A DNA stretch of 64,000 bases, from the NCBI GenBank assembly GCA_038363925.1, contig JAQQWL010000011.1, positions 6,510,001-6,574,000 on the forward strand, given 5' to 3'. The stretch's first letter is position 1. Each line of letters starts with the position of its first letter. The notes below the pieces were generated by a model that saw only the letters and a program-made list of their open reading frames with translations, ran no database searches and was not told the origin of the DNA. Below are positions 35,184 through 47,112 of the stretch, piece by piece. This DNA comes from Apiospora phragmitis. Lineage: Eukaryota; Ascomycota; Sordariomycetes; Amphisphaeriales; Apiosporaceae. The position numbers and the translations under genes were made by a program.

Positions 35184-38154
35184 ATGAAGATTTCTCCCAC
35201 GATCGAAAAGGCGCTGAAGGGCACTCCAGCGCTACATCCACGTGCAAAAGGCCAGCCCTTACGTTCTTACCCATCCACCCTTCAGAAAACCCGAAAGGCG
35301 ATTTCACAACCACGAAAACGACATCGCGAAGCCGGTGACCCTACCGCCTTGAGCGCCAAATCCTCCCCCATGCCCGCCCAGAGACCCTTTCTTCCACCTA
35401 GGCACCGCTTCCAGTCCAACCAGAAATCAACCTTTGAGGGCGCTCAGATCCCCGACGGTCTGTTCGAGGCGAAAAAGGGAACTGCCCTCAAGATCATACC
35501 AGCCCCTCCGACTTTTCGCTTTGGGAAGAAGCAACCGTTTTTCTTCTTGGTGGATGTCCCCGAAAGAGACCTCGAGGCCGAGAAAAAGGAAAAGGCCGAT
35601 ACGCAGGCACGAGCGTTTGGAGCCAAAATGTTAAACTGGATTCAGATCGTCACTACTCCCACTGCCGATACACCGGGTACATCCTTACTTCTTCACTATG
35701 ACGACCGACGCTATGTGTTTGGTAACATCTCAGAAGGCACACAGCGGGCCATGGTACAGCGCAAGATCGCCTTAAACAAGACAGAAGATATCTTCGTTAC
35801 CGGTCCTGTGGATTGGCACAGTGCTGGTGGCTTGCTGGGTATGGTTCTCACGCTTGCCGATATGATTGCCAACGCAAGGGAGAGCTTGGTTGCAGAGAAC
35901 GCTGAGCGACAGAGCAAGGGAAGATCTACCGCCACGGACAAACTCCTGTCGAGGTTGAGCATACACGGAGGGAAAAATCTGACCCAGTTCTTGGCTACTG
36001 CGCGGCGATTCATTTTCCGGAAAGGCTTGCCGCTTAAGCCAAATGAGATTCGGAGCGACCCGCGCGTACTCAACCAGGGTTCAAACGAACCCGACTGGCT
36101 GGACACAAACATCAAGGTCTGGTATGTGCCATTGGAGCCCACGGACGAGGCTCCCGTTGATGCGACTCGGAAGCGAAGCGCCGATGACTCGTCAACATCG
36201 GACCCTGTGAAAGTCGACAGCACCGACGAGGATTTCCAGGCTACTCAGCACGTGGTGACCCAGATGTTCAATTCCGACTGGAGAATGGACGCTCTGGTTG
36301 AGACAACCTTGCACGAGGCCCAGCTCCCGGCAAATTTATTTGTACGCGATGAGAATGGCCACATTCAGATGTACGAAGGACCCTTACCAGGCAGGGACGG
36401 AGACGTTCCAAATATACCAGTTTTGATTCGTCTACCGTGGCCAGCCGCAATGGTACCTGCGCTCCCCCACACACAACCGGCGCGTCAGTCCATGTGCTAC
36501 ATTGTCAAAAACCATGACCGTCGGGGCAAATTCGACCCCAAGAAGGCTGCACAATTTGATATACAGAAGCAAGACTACAGCAGGCTTACCAGGGGTGAAA
36601 GTGTCACCGCCAAAGATGGCAAAGTGGTCACCCCGGCAATGGTTTTGGAGACACTGTTCTTGGAAAAGGCTTTGCCGTTGTCGACATACCTGACGTTTCT
36701 TACATCGAACCCTTGATAAATCGGCCAGAATGGTCCAATGCAGAGATTATGGGCAATGTGTATGTGATGTTCTGGCTGCTTGGACCTGACGTCGCCACCG
36801 ATTCCCGGTTGAAAAGCTTCATGAAAGATCAAGCCAACATCCGCCATATTGTCTGCTCAGGGGACACTTCTCCAAACATGATTGCCCTGGAATCTGTGGC
36901 GACACAGGCATATAAGCTACACAGCATCGACCCGGAAAGGTTCCCTTTGCCCTATTATAGTAACGTGCGGACGCTTCACGGCGATTGGATCAATCCATCC
37001 CTGATTGGTATCAGACTGGTCGAACAGGTAAAACGATACAGTTCGCGCCCCACTTCCTACATCAGGATGAAAAGATTGTGGGATTCCCAGATCTCCAAAA
37101 ACTGGCAGGGAACGAGCCTCAGTTCCCTGAGGTTGCTAAGTTGGCCGAGAAAGCAAGACAGCGATTACAAGACGCCGACTTCCTAGCTAAGATCGAGAAG
37201 GTGGAATCCGACATACCAAACCGCGATGCAGAGGTCATCACGCTCGGGACAGGGTCTGCGTTGCCTTCGAAGTATCGTAACGTGTCTGCAACACTTGTGA
37301 AGGTTCCTGGGTACGGTAACTACCTGTTTGATGCCGGCGAAAACACAATGGGTCAAATGCGGCGAGTGTTCGGAAAGGAACTACCCACGGTGTTACAGGA
37401 GCTCAAGGGGGTGTGGATTAGCCATCTGCACGCTGACCATCACCTGGGAACCGCCGGTGTGATAGGGGCATGGCACAAGGAGACGAGCAAATCCCACCCT
37501 TCGGCAACCTTGCATGTTGCGGCCCATATGCACATGCTAGACTGGCTCCGCGAATATGCTCAAGTTGAAGATTTCGGCTACAACCGCCTGACCTTTACCG
37601 AGTTCAGAAACTTCGACCCGGCTACTCGACTTGCCAGCCCTCGTATCTTCGGTCCGGAACAAACGCAAGTTCATGGCATTAAGCGCATTGATGCCTGCTT
37701 TGTTGACCATTGCCATGGGGCTTTAGCGACAGTATTCACTTGGCCTTCGGGTCTGAAGATCGCCTACTCGGGTGACTGCCGACCCAGCGACAGTTTTGTC
37801 AAGATTGGCCAGGGTGTTACCTTGCTGATTCACGAGAGCACATTCGACGATGAGCTTCAGGGCGACGCTATCGCCAAGAAGCACTCCACCATGTCCGAAG
37901 CTATTGACGTCGGCCGTAGGATGGGCGCGAGACGCATTCTTCTCACCCACTTTTCCCAGAGGTATCAAAAGGTGCCAATATTCGAGGAGAACTTCGAGGT
38001 TAAGCCTGATGCGGATGGTAAAGAGAAGGCAAAGCTCGACGAAATCATCCTGGTGGCCTTTGATTACATGCGTGTAAAGCTTGGGGAGTTCAGGAAAGCA
38101 CAGGCCTTCCTTCCGGCTATACAGAAGCTGTTCGATAATGTAACAGACCAATAG
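35184..38154 (+). CDS. TRZ1: tRNase Z, long form (tRNA 3'-end processing endonuclease)
   Basis: The start is ATG at 35184 and the stop TAG at 38152-38154. It cleaves the 3' trailer of nuclear and mitochondrial pre-tRNAs. The first 100 residues are basic and could include a mitochondrial signal. A degenerate N-terminal metallo-beta-lactamase half follows (LHYDDRRYVFGNISEGTQRA, DIFVTGPVDWHSAGGLLGM). The active C-terminal half has EVITLGTGSALPSKYRNVSA, the metal motif ISHLHADHHLGTAG, VDHCHGAL, IAYSGDCRPS, LIHESTFDD and the AxDxGRRMGARRILLTHFSQRY block. Two single-base deletions break the frame. One is at about 36,646-36,650, where restoring a G joins PAMVLG to DTVLGKGFAVVDIPDVSYIE. The other is at about 36,960-37,010. 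Corrected length is 990 aa. Confidence 0.93.
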
Positions 38155-38640
38155 ACATGGGTACTTACTACCCAGACCTGTGAATAAAAAACCCCAACTC
38201 CTGTAATATTGGTACACAGGCCCATCCGTGAAATGTGACAGCCCCTTGAAGTTGGATACACTCCAGTACGGCCTGTTTGCTGCGCAGGATGCATTGATCG
38301 CTTTCTGGTTGGTCGGTCCAGGCCATCATCGCTGCATTTCGGGTCTCCATGGTATGAAGACCACGAATCATTGCAAGCTCATATCAACAAGTGTGCCGAT
38401 GACGTTGAACCGGTCCAGTTGTGGAACGTCATCATTATTAACAGTCACCAGTCTCGGCCAAAAGTGAGCCACTATACAAACAGCACCCGCCCCCTAATTG
38501 GTGTGAGACTCGTCTTTGTTTACCAAACATAATCGGTCCGATTCTATGGCTATGGCATCTATAAAAGTTTTGAGGCCTCCATGAGGCAGCACTGACTATT
38601 GATTATGGCAAGGGGGAAGAAGCCTCCTTCCTCTCCCCCT
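38155..38640. other. Intergenic region between convergent genes
   Basis: About 490 bp containing the 3' ends of the tRNase Z and beta-propeller genes. Nothing further is visible. Confidence 0.6.
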
Positions 38641-40086
38641 CTACTCATCGAACAAGGCATAGTTGGGGCCGTTGCCCTCGCCCTCGCCCACGGTGGCCCA
38701 ACCCGCGACGCCCATCAGCTCGCCGGAGCTGACGTCGCGCTCGTAGACGACGACGCGGTTGTCGTCCTGCAGCGCCGAGGCGACCAGGGTGCCGGCCTTG
38801 TTAATGTTGAAGCCGCGCGGGTTGCGGCCGCCGGCCGCCGCCGTCTGCACGTGGGCCAGCGCGCCCGTCGACCGGTCGATCCGGAAGCTGATGAGCGGAT
38901 CCGACGGCATCGCCGTGCTGTTGCGGGGGTCGAGGTTGGGCATCATCAGCGAGTTCTCGCCGCGCAACGAGGCGATGACGAACCGCTGGTCGGGCTGTTG
39001 CGGAACGAGAGAATTGTCAGTATCAGCCAGTACGGATGCGACACACTTGAAGAAAGAAACAATACAACTTGGCAGTTGTGATGTAGCGGCCTGCGTGGGT
39101 TTGAAAAGGTAGGCAAATAAGTAAACTTACAGATATCTTCAGCTCCGCGGCCTTGGTGCCGGCCGGCACGCTGCCTCCGGGACCGTGGCTGCTGAAGTCG
39201 AAAAGCCGGGTCATCTTGAGCGCGCCCCGCTTGTACGTGACCCTGTAGCCGCTGATGGTGTTGCTGAGCTCGTTGAGGATGTAGAAGAAGGTCTTAGGGC
39301 CGGCGGTGGCGAAGACGCCGTGGCGCGGGCCCGAGCCCGGCACCGCCTTCACGGGGTCGATCTCGGTCCACTCGATGGAACCTTGCTGGAGCGCGTAGAC
39401 GCGGAGCAGGTCGGCGCCCAGGTCCGGGACCACGATGAACTTCTTGGTGGGGTCGAGGATCGTGTGGTGAAGGTGCGGCACGTCCTGGCGGTCCGGGACG
39501 GGGCCCGGGCGGCCATGGTGTAGGTCTCGTTCTGGGACAGGGCCAGGTTCGACGTGTTCTTGACGTCGAAGGAGCTGAAGGTCGACGTATCGCTAATAAA
39601 GGGGGATAGCTTGTTAGTGCATATTCATCTCGGATCACCGAATGCAGTTATAAGAGGACCGGTTATGAGCAATGACAGACAGTCTTCTCCTATGCTCCAG
39701 AAGGGTGGCACTCACTAATGAGCGACGGCCAAGCCATTGTTGTTCGGCCCATATAGCTCGGCGCTGACCGGGGCTCTTGAGAACGGGCAAGATATCGAGA
39801 GTCTCGAGAGTCGCGTCGTCGTTGACTTTGTACGAGGTCAACGAGCCCTTGCCGCCCCAACCTTCGTTCAGGCAATACAGGGTCGACTTCCCTTGTCCAG
39901 CGTGATCCAGGTTGGCTCGGATCCGCAGTCCAGCGACTTGGAGGTGACCGTCAGTCCTTCGTAGGCGAGGTTTAAGGTGTAGAGCGCGTGGTCGTTGTAC
40001 GAGGTCGCCCAGAGCTTGACGGCGGCCGCGGGAGATGCTATCAGCAGCAGGGAAAGCAGCCCTCTGGGAGTAACGTCGTTCAGCAT
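38641..40086 (-). CDS. Secreted lactonase-type seven-bladed beta-propeller (muconate cyclase-like)
   Basis: Exons 40086-39716, 39592-39131 and 38994-38641 (stop TAG). The N-terminus MLNDVTPRGLLSLLLIASPAAAVKL is shortened here to its core features: a hydrophobic stretch LLSLLLIASP and an AAA-V cleavage-like site, indicating secretion. The body matches the 3-carboxy-cis,cis-muconate cyclase/6-phosphogluconolactonase propeller family: LNLAYEGLTV, LNEGWGGKGSLTSYKVND, DPTKKFIVVPDLGADLLRVY, GSGPRHGVF, ILNELSNTISGY, GGRNPRGFNINKAGTLVASA. It may act on lactones of aromatic catabolism, but activity is not assured for a secreted member. Indels lie near 39,888 (deletion), 39,770 (insertion) and 39,505 (deletion). 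Correction gives 1,188 nt, or 395 aa. Confidence 0.88.
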
Positions 40087-41302
40087 ATTGGCGACGAAGT
40101 GAGCAACACTGCTCTACACAGACTGCTTGCTACTGGAGAAGGACAGGCTGGCTGCCACGATGGTCCCGGGGCCATTGGCAAAGGTATTTATTCATCTACG
40201 GGAATGTCTTACTCGGCTGTCGAGACGGGACGGTTGGTATAATCATCCGCCGGCTGGAGGTTCCGAACCTTGTATTTCCTAGTTCGGTCAGCTGCGAGGC
40301 GTGCCGGGTTGGATCACGCCATGCATGGTGGGCTTGCGTTTATTCCACGAGTCAGTGTCTTGCCTTGCTCACATGAACGGAAGGGACCACGCACGAATCG
40401 ATCAGCACAAATCACTCAGAGCCGAGCGAGGGAAAAAACAGCAACAAGTGGCATGTTTCCGCTATAGACGTTCACAACATGCTCCTTCTATCCCCATTGG
40501 ATGCTTCCTACTGGTAAAACCGGGTCGGCTCACGGCTCTCTGGAACAGACGGGAAGCAATTCCTACGGACACAGGACTGTATTGATGAACACATCTGCTT
40601 TCCCCGCATGATCATGGTAGATTTGGGGTATTGAGGCCCAGGTTTCTTCATCACCCAAGGGTCGGCGCCAGGGGTTCATCTTGGCAGATGACGCAGGCGA
40701 AACCAATCAGAATCATGCATACCCAATCGGGCAGCGGAGTGTACCGAATAATGGTCCTTTTCTGCAAACCGACCGACGGGCACTTTGACATGTATCGAGG
40801 TTTTTTTTCCCGTTTCCCCCGGCGCCCCCACACATCTATCTACGAACCCCACGCTGTACCAGACCTGGCAGGAGTCTGCCATCTGCACTTCTCAGGACCT
40901 AATCAAGATCTACCAGAGTTGAGAAAGGTACGTGTGCTTTGGTGGAAATATGACTCATCAAACCACTATGATATGATACAATCAATGGCTGGCCGATGCC
41001 CCTGTTGTGTCATTGCTGATTTCCATATAACCACGTAAAATGGTGGGCTGGTGGGAGACTCGATGCGGCAGTCAGCATACCTATATAGCCTCAGTATGAG
41101 ATTAACAACAGTATTGACCATGATATGGTGCCTGAGAATATCGTAAAGTCCTCGTATGAACATTTCACTATTATAAATCGTCACCTCCAACTACGACTCT
41201 ATACCTACTTCTTATCCAACCACCATTCGCTATATTCAAGAATAATTGGAGAGAGCATGCTAGTAACTCATCTAAAATAAGCCACGAGAACCCACACCCA
41301 AT
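40087..41302. other. Intergenic region upstream of the beta-propeller gene
   Basis: About 1.2 kb of unremarkable sequence holding the beta-propeller promoter and the 3' end of the next minus-strand gene. I see no supported gene. Confidence 0.55.
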
Positions 41303-43674
41303 CTACATGCCACCCGCCTCACATGCCCCCTTTTTCATCATCTGCGACCAACTTGTGATGTCGCTCTTGGCCGCCGCGTCCGAGGGGGGCGCGACGCAAG
41401 ACGCCGAGTCCTCGGCCAGCAAGTCCGGATCGGCGCGGCGACTCAGCGAGAGATCGCGGCGCAGTTTCCTCTGCTCGTCACGGTCTAGCCGCTGCTGCTG
41501 GTCCGCCGACATCGGTATCGGTGACCCCTGATAAGCGCCGCCGCCGCGCTTTCTGGTGCTCCCTTGTCGGATGAAAGGGTTCTTATCGAGATCGACGGCT
41601 TTCAAGCTCCCACGGGCTTCCGCGAGGTACCGTTTGTTGGCGGTGCTGCTTTTGTTGTAGTCGTTGCCATGGTGTTTACCATCCATCACGGTTACTTCCG
41701 AATCCGGGTACGCCAGCTCGCGGCGGTCAAATAACGGCGGGCGGGCCGATTGTCTTGACCCGTCGTCAGCATTGTCCGGCTGGCGAAGCGGTGGAGCCTT
41801 TGGTCGGTCGACGGAGCTACCGAAGTTGTGTTCGGACTGCGTCCATGGGTTCCTGAATTTGCCCCGGGTCGGAGTCAGACTGCCTTCATCAGACGTGAGG
41901 GGCGACACCGGCCGATACTCATCCGGGTCCAGGCTTGTCGCTGTCGCCGCCAGCGTTGGCGAGCCTGGCGTCGAAGGCACTGCCGTAGAGGTCCGAGGTG
42001 TTGCCGCATCATCGACGTAGACAGAAGAAGAAGCCCCCTGCCCAAACCGAGACGGCACTCGGGGCACCGGCGGAGCGTTCGCGGCGGGCATGTCCTTGGG
42101 AGCTCCGTGTGAACGGTAAGGTCAGTCCATTCGGACTTGGACATGCTCCCTCGCCTACCTGTGCCTTTCGTAGCCTTCGGTGGCGGGGGCGCGGCGCCGC
42201 CAGAATTGGCCCAGCCGGTGCGGACAGGCGTATACTCTTCTTCTTTTTCTTCTTCTGGAATTTTGCCTTTCCGCAAAGGTTGTGGTACCGCTGATTTTAC
42301 ACTGAAATAACTCTTGGCTTGGCTCTTGGCTTGGCTATTCTCCTGGCGAATCGCTGGATGTACATCCTCAGGGTCGAGCTCGCCGCCCCCAGTAACCTTT
42401 AGGCACTGGTTGTACCATTCTGATACTCTTCGGTGACTTCTGTGCGCACTGTAGCCGGCACCTCGATCCTCAGGGTCCTGATCGAGCTTGTTAGCGATCT
42501 CATCCTCGTGCTCGTAACTATCGTCGTAACTGCTCCCGACTGCCGGGTATCGATTCGAACCATCCTCGTCCTCCTCATCTCCCGGCAAAGGCGTCGGTTG
42601 GCCAAATCCCTGCTCCCGTTCCCCAAAGGAATCCCCACCATCGTAAGTTGCATTATCGAAGTTAGCAGGTGAGGACGTTAGCTTTAGGGCGGCCATATTG
42701 GCTTCGTTGGCAATGCTGTCATCCCGGTAGACGCTCTGTGCCACCTCGGGCTCCCGATAGAGCCTCCTCTGTTCCGAGGCTGATGCACGGTCAACCTTGA
42801 CCTTGGACGCGGCCGTGGCATGACGCGAATGACGCTTGTTCCTAGCACTGCGACTGTCCGCGTCCTTATTGCCTTTTTCGCGATTCCGGTGCTCTCGCTT
42901 TTTTCTCTTTTCCGTCTTCTGATACTCACGCCAGTATGATCGAATTTCTAGATGACCTGGGCGGATCTCGGCCAAGAGCTCCTCGATCCACTGTCGAATA
43001 GTCCCCTCCTCCTCGTTCTTCATTTGTCTGATCCAGCTGTCGACGAAACGCAGGAGGCGCGGCTTGAACTTCCTCCGAGCGTCGACTGCACGGTAGTCAT
43101 CCTGCCGTAGGATCAGGGCAGTAAACAGGTCGGCCAGACAGCGGCCGTTGGCCCCGACTGCCGCCAAAATGCACGCTTCGCACTCACTCACGACCCTAAC
43201 GAATCGATTGTCGTGGGGGGCGCAGCCGAACATGCGGTCGAAGTGTTCCTTGCTCATGAAATACGCCGTGGTGGAGTCGAGTCTTGTGAGCCACGACGCC
43301 ATGACGGTGCTTTTGTGCGGCCAGCGCCGTAGACATTCTAGATGTCCACCAACCTCGAGACAGAACAGCCAAAAACACTCTCGTATGAGGAAGGGGTTGA
43401 GCCGTTCGTGCGATGGACAAAGGATCGCCCTCTCAGGCAGGGGACGGACCAGGTCGCCGAGTACCTTCCGGGCATTGAACGATAAGCGCTTGACCTGCCT
43501 CAGGAGGCGACTCTTTGGTTCAAGCAAGATGTCTGGTAAACCGTCTACCTTCTCTTGCTGACGAGACAGCCATTTTTGTGAAGGGATCGCGATGCCATAA
43601 TTCGGCCGGCGCGAGAGGAGATTGGTTAAAGCATCGATCTCTTCATCCGTAAGTTTCCTCAATGGCACATCCAT
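41303..43674 (-). CDS. Unrecognised protein of about 790 aa with structured N-terminus and charged C-terminus
   Basis: The ATG at 43674 (MDVPLRKLTDEEIDAL) is the first in-frame Met; the stop is TAG at 41303-41305. I do not recognise a named domain. Residues 1-260 look globular and alpha-helical (ERLNPFLIRECFWLFCLEVG, LTRLDSTTAYFMSKEHFDRM, ILAAVGANGRCLADLFTALI). A strongly basic, helical segment follows (EYQKTEKRKKREHRNREKGN). The rest is disordered, rich in Asp/Glu and Pro, ending in a polar tail with a final CEAGGM. One base is missing at about 42,098-42,105; restoring it joins SEWTDLTVHTE to PKDMPAANAPPVPRVPSRFG and gives 2,373 nt. Low-complexity tails suggest a scaffold or regulatory protein, but function is unknown. 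Confidence 0.8.
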
Positions 43675-44598
43675 GGCGTACTGCCCCCTACGCAATAAAC
43701 AGTGCAAGTTGTCTCTATGAGATACTCAATTGATAGATTATACGGGAAGGTAGCTACTGTACCTGACAACAAAATGCAGTTACAGTATACATGTAGTATG
43801 AAAGTTGGCTAAATCGTGTAGCCAGAAGGCGGCGGCAGGCTATTTGTACAATAACGACCTGGGCCTTTGTTTGCAATGAAGGGCAAAACATCCGTAACGT
43901 TTGGAGAGAGAGAGAGAGAGAGAGAGAGAGCTTCGATCGGGCAGGCCCGCGAACGTCAGTGCTCGTGCTTTGTCGGCTTCTTTCATTTTCCACAGCCTCC
44001 CCGATGCCATTTCGCTAACAAGGGTATTGTTCCAGGCGTATACATACGTACGTGGCTGTCATAGGCCCGAGTACAAAGGACGGTGAAGAAGATATGAGCC
44101 TGCAGAAAGTAGTAGCGGTCGCAGATCTGAGAACACCAGGCAAGAGAATCTCTAAAACTTACATGTGGTATGTCAACTGTCACGTGGGGGGTTCTAATGT
44201 GCTGGGTAATTGGTCGTATAGGTAATGAATGCTGTGAATAGGGGGCCGAGATAGGGAGGGAAGTGGCAGCTTAGGTGGCAGTCAACTCAACCAGGTGAGA
44301 ATGGCCTGCATTTCCATTAAACCAGGGATATCTCCCAATGCAATCCTATATACTGTGGAAGTATCGCCACACCGCCTCTGCGCCACGGTCGAGGGAGATT
44401 GTCTTCTCTATGCAGGGTACTTCCAATGCCAATGCCATGTTACTGCACCACCAAAACAACCACTTCAACGCCTGTCCCTCAAAAAAACAAAAGCATTCAT
44501 GAAAAGCCTCGCGGAGAAAATATGACTAGACATGTGCATCATAAGTATCGCTGCCCACCGTGGTATCAATGCTGGTAGTTATCCTTGCTTCATATTAT
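43675..44598. other. Intergenic region with GA microsatellite
   Basis: About 920 bp between two minus-strand genes. It has a (GA)n run at 43,904-43,930. No gene is supported. Confidence 0.6.
43904..43930. repeat. (GA)n microsatellite
   Basis: About thirteen uninterrupted GA units upstream of the unknown gene that starts at 43674. Confidence 0.95.
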
Positions 44599-47112
44599 TT
44601 ATGAAAGGCTCGAGGGCGGTCCTCTGGAGTGAGCGTACTCCGGGTCAGCCCTCAGGCGTTCCAGCCTGATTTTGGCCGCCTCTGTGCCATCATCGGCAAT
44701 TGCTGCCTCCTTGAACCAAGGATGCTCAAGCGCTTGCCGTGCTGTGATACGCTTCGCCGGATCATATACAAAGATCTTTTCGAGGAGATCAAGGAACATC
44801 CTCAGGAAAGGACTATGTGTAGGTATGATGTCCTAGATGGTCATTAGTCCTTTTCACCTCAGCTTGTAATATGCCAGCATCTGAACTTACACTCAGACGT
44901 TTCATGTTCTTGACGAATCTCCGCGAGGCACGGGTTGTATCCGCAGTAGGGTAGTCCAGTCTTAGCCGTTTAAAGTATCTGGGGGTTCGGTTAGTCAACA
45001 AGGCATTTCTGCGAGAAAATATTTCCCAAGTACGTACTTGGCTGCGGCATTGCCGCTGGAGCTACTAGACCGGTTGCTCATTTTCGTGACCATCTGTGCG
45101 AGGTGCTGATCGATCCGCCGATCACAAACATTCTCCATCATCGCCAAATGCTCGAGGTTATCGTGCGTCTGGAACAAGGCATCGCCTGTAAAAAACTCGA
45201 CAAGAATGCAACCGATACTCCAAATATCACAGGGAAACGACCAACCAAGCCCCAGGATGATCTTAGGGGCACGGTAATGACGAGTTGAGACCACGGAGGA
45301 GTGGTATTCATCCTCAAATGTTGCAGAGCCAAAGTCAATCAGTCTGATCTCGGTGTCCAGCAAAACCTTCCGCTGGTTGGCCTGTCGTGGAGTACCAGCT
45401 GAGGACGAAGGTATTCTGCGGTTATACGTGAACGTCTGATAAGCGTTGTCACATAAAAGAATGTTTTCAGGCTTCAGATCGGTGTGTATCAGATTGAGGT
45501 CATGAAGGACTTGAGAGGAGTCAGTATACAATGACAGAGAATCGGGTAGATATGCCACTTACAAGCCACACTCGTCAACAGCTGACGAGCAAAACTTTGG
45601 ATCTGACTGTTGGGGAACGGGACGAAGTTGTTGCTTTTGAGGAAGTCGAAGACGCTAGAGCCAAGCAGGTCCATGACAATGCAGATGTGGCCTCGGAAAT
45701 CGAAACAGTCTCGCAGATGGATGCATCGATTCCGGTTCTCCTCGTCATTCGCCTTGAGAGTCTGCAAAACCCGCAGCTCGATTCGGGAGGCATCTCGATA
45801 CTTCTGAACAGATCGAATAATCTTGATGGCAACCAACTTGTTTCGTCTCCTATCGCGAGCCTGTACGACCTTGCCAAAGGTTCCTTGGCCGAGAAGCTTG
45901 ATGATTTGATCTAGTTACCAGTTAGTATGCACGATCCGTAGAAAATATAAGACCCCGGGTGTCTAGGATGGAACTTTACACTGCTGGGTGATATCAGCGT
46001 CGGGTACCACTATGTAGTGACCGTCTTCATCGTCGACCTTCACATTTGAGTATCGCTTTTTCGGTGTCAGCAGGGTACTTCCGAATCGACGAGAGGTGGT
46101 GGGTCTCACATCGGTAATCACTCGCACGGCTACCTCAGCCGACTTCTTGATTGGTTTTTGGGGCGGCTTGTAGCTGATGTAGGCATCACCAAGGGCCTCG
46201 ATGTCTCTGCGTTTTGCCTCTTGAGCATGTTGTTGACGCGTTCGTTTCCGTTTTTGGCCGGTAGCCGAAGAAGCCTCGAAGTCGTAATGACCATTGGATG
46301 AGAGTGAGCCAAGGGATGTAGGGGCAGTGGTGTTCTGCGCGGATGTAGTTCGATCGGTCGATGAAGTAGTACTATTGGGAGTAGCAATGTGCGATCCATT
46401 GACGACTCTACCACCATTCGCATACCCGTCGTCCTTTTCTCTTCTTGGCCACATGTCGAACACTAACACCGGCATCCGACCCGATCCCGGTGCCGTTCGT
46501 GTATGTTGTTGTAGAGTAATTAGACGCTATGTCTTTACCATCGCCGTCAGGTTCCGGCGTGTCATCAATGACGATTACTTCCGAGGGCACTCCGTTCTTG
46601 TAGAACTCGGTCCAGTCGGGACCTTTAGATCGCCTCCGCTTCCGCGCAACGTTTTGGCTCGAAGATGGTATGGACATTGTGTCGAGATTTGCGTCTGATC
46701 GTGGCGTTGACGCCGACTCCGAGTCTGTTCCGTGATATTCGTGGGTCAGTCTAGCCGCCGGTGCTCCTGTGGAAGCTACCGAGGCAGTGGCTCCATTTGC
46801 TGACCGTCTATGCGACGGTTGCAGAGGGCCACTAATGTAGGTTGAGTAGGAGGCGGTAGAAGCAGGGGCGTGACGACTAGACGCGGTAGAATTGGATATC
46901 GTCGATGGCGGCGGCGGCGGGACACCAGAGGGAGAAGGAGGAAGCTGGTTTGCCGGGAGGGTTGAAGGTATCGCGCCGGCAGTTCGGTAGGAAGCAGGGT
47001 GTACGGGACTCTGCAACTGCGGGTAGGGCGGATAATGGGCGTGATGATGTGTGTGGTGATGACGATAATGATGGGGAGGAATAGTGGCCGTGGCAGTAGT
47101 CGGCGTTGACAT
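44599..47112 (-). CDS. LAMMER-type (CLK/Kns1/Lkh1-like) dual-specificity kinase
   Basis: Exons 47112-45980, 45910-45563, 45509-45038, 44978-44891 and 44832-44599 (stop TAA); all introns are 53-69 bp with GT..AG. About 370 N-terminal residues are His/Pro/Ser-rich and disordered, with basic patches ([10 protein letters not shown]). The kinase domain follows: [15 protein letters not shown] (ATP loop), LVAIKII (Lys), [12 protein letters not shown] (catalytic loop, LAMMER-typical), [12 protein letters not shown] (DFG), then EHLAMMENV, the motif that names the family. These kinases phosphorylate SR splicing factors and regulators of growth and stress. Two oddities: one extra base at 46,435-46,438 (A run on the coding strand) breaks exon 1, and the APE motif reads APK (codon AAG at 45,262-45,264). 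Corrected length is 757 aa. Confidence 0.93.

Noticed and set aside
36713..37186. Separate small gene between the two parts of tRNase Z
   Set aside because: Its translation (SYIEPLINRPEWSNAEIMG, then IALESVATQAYKLHSIDPER) is the middle of tRNase Z in another frame.
43904..43930. GA run as a CRISPR-like or regulatory array
   Set aside because: A plain dinucleotide microsatellite without spacers.
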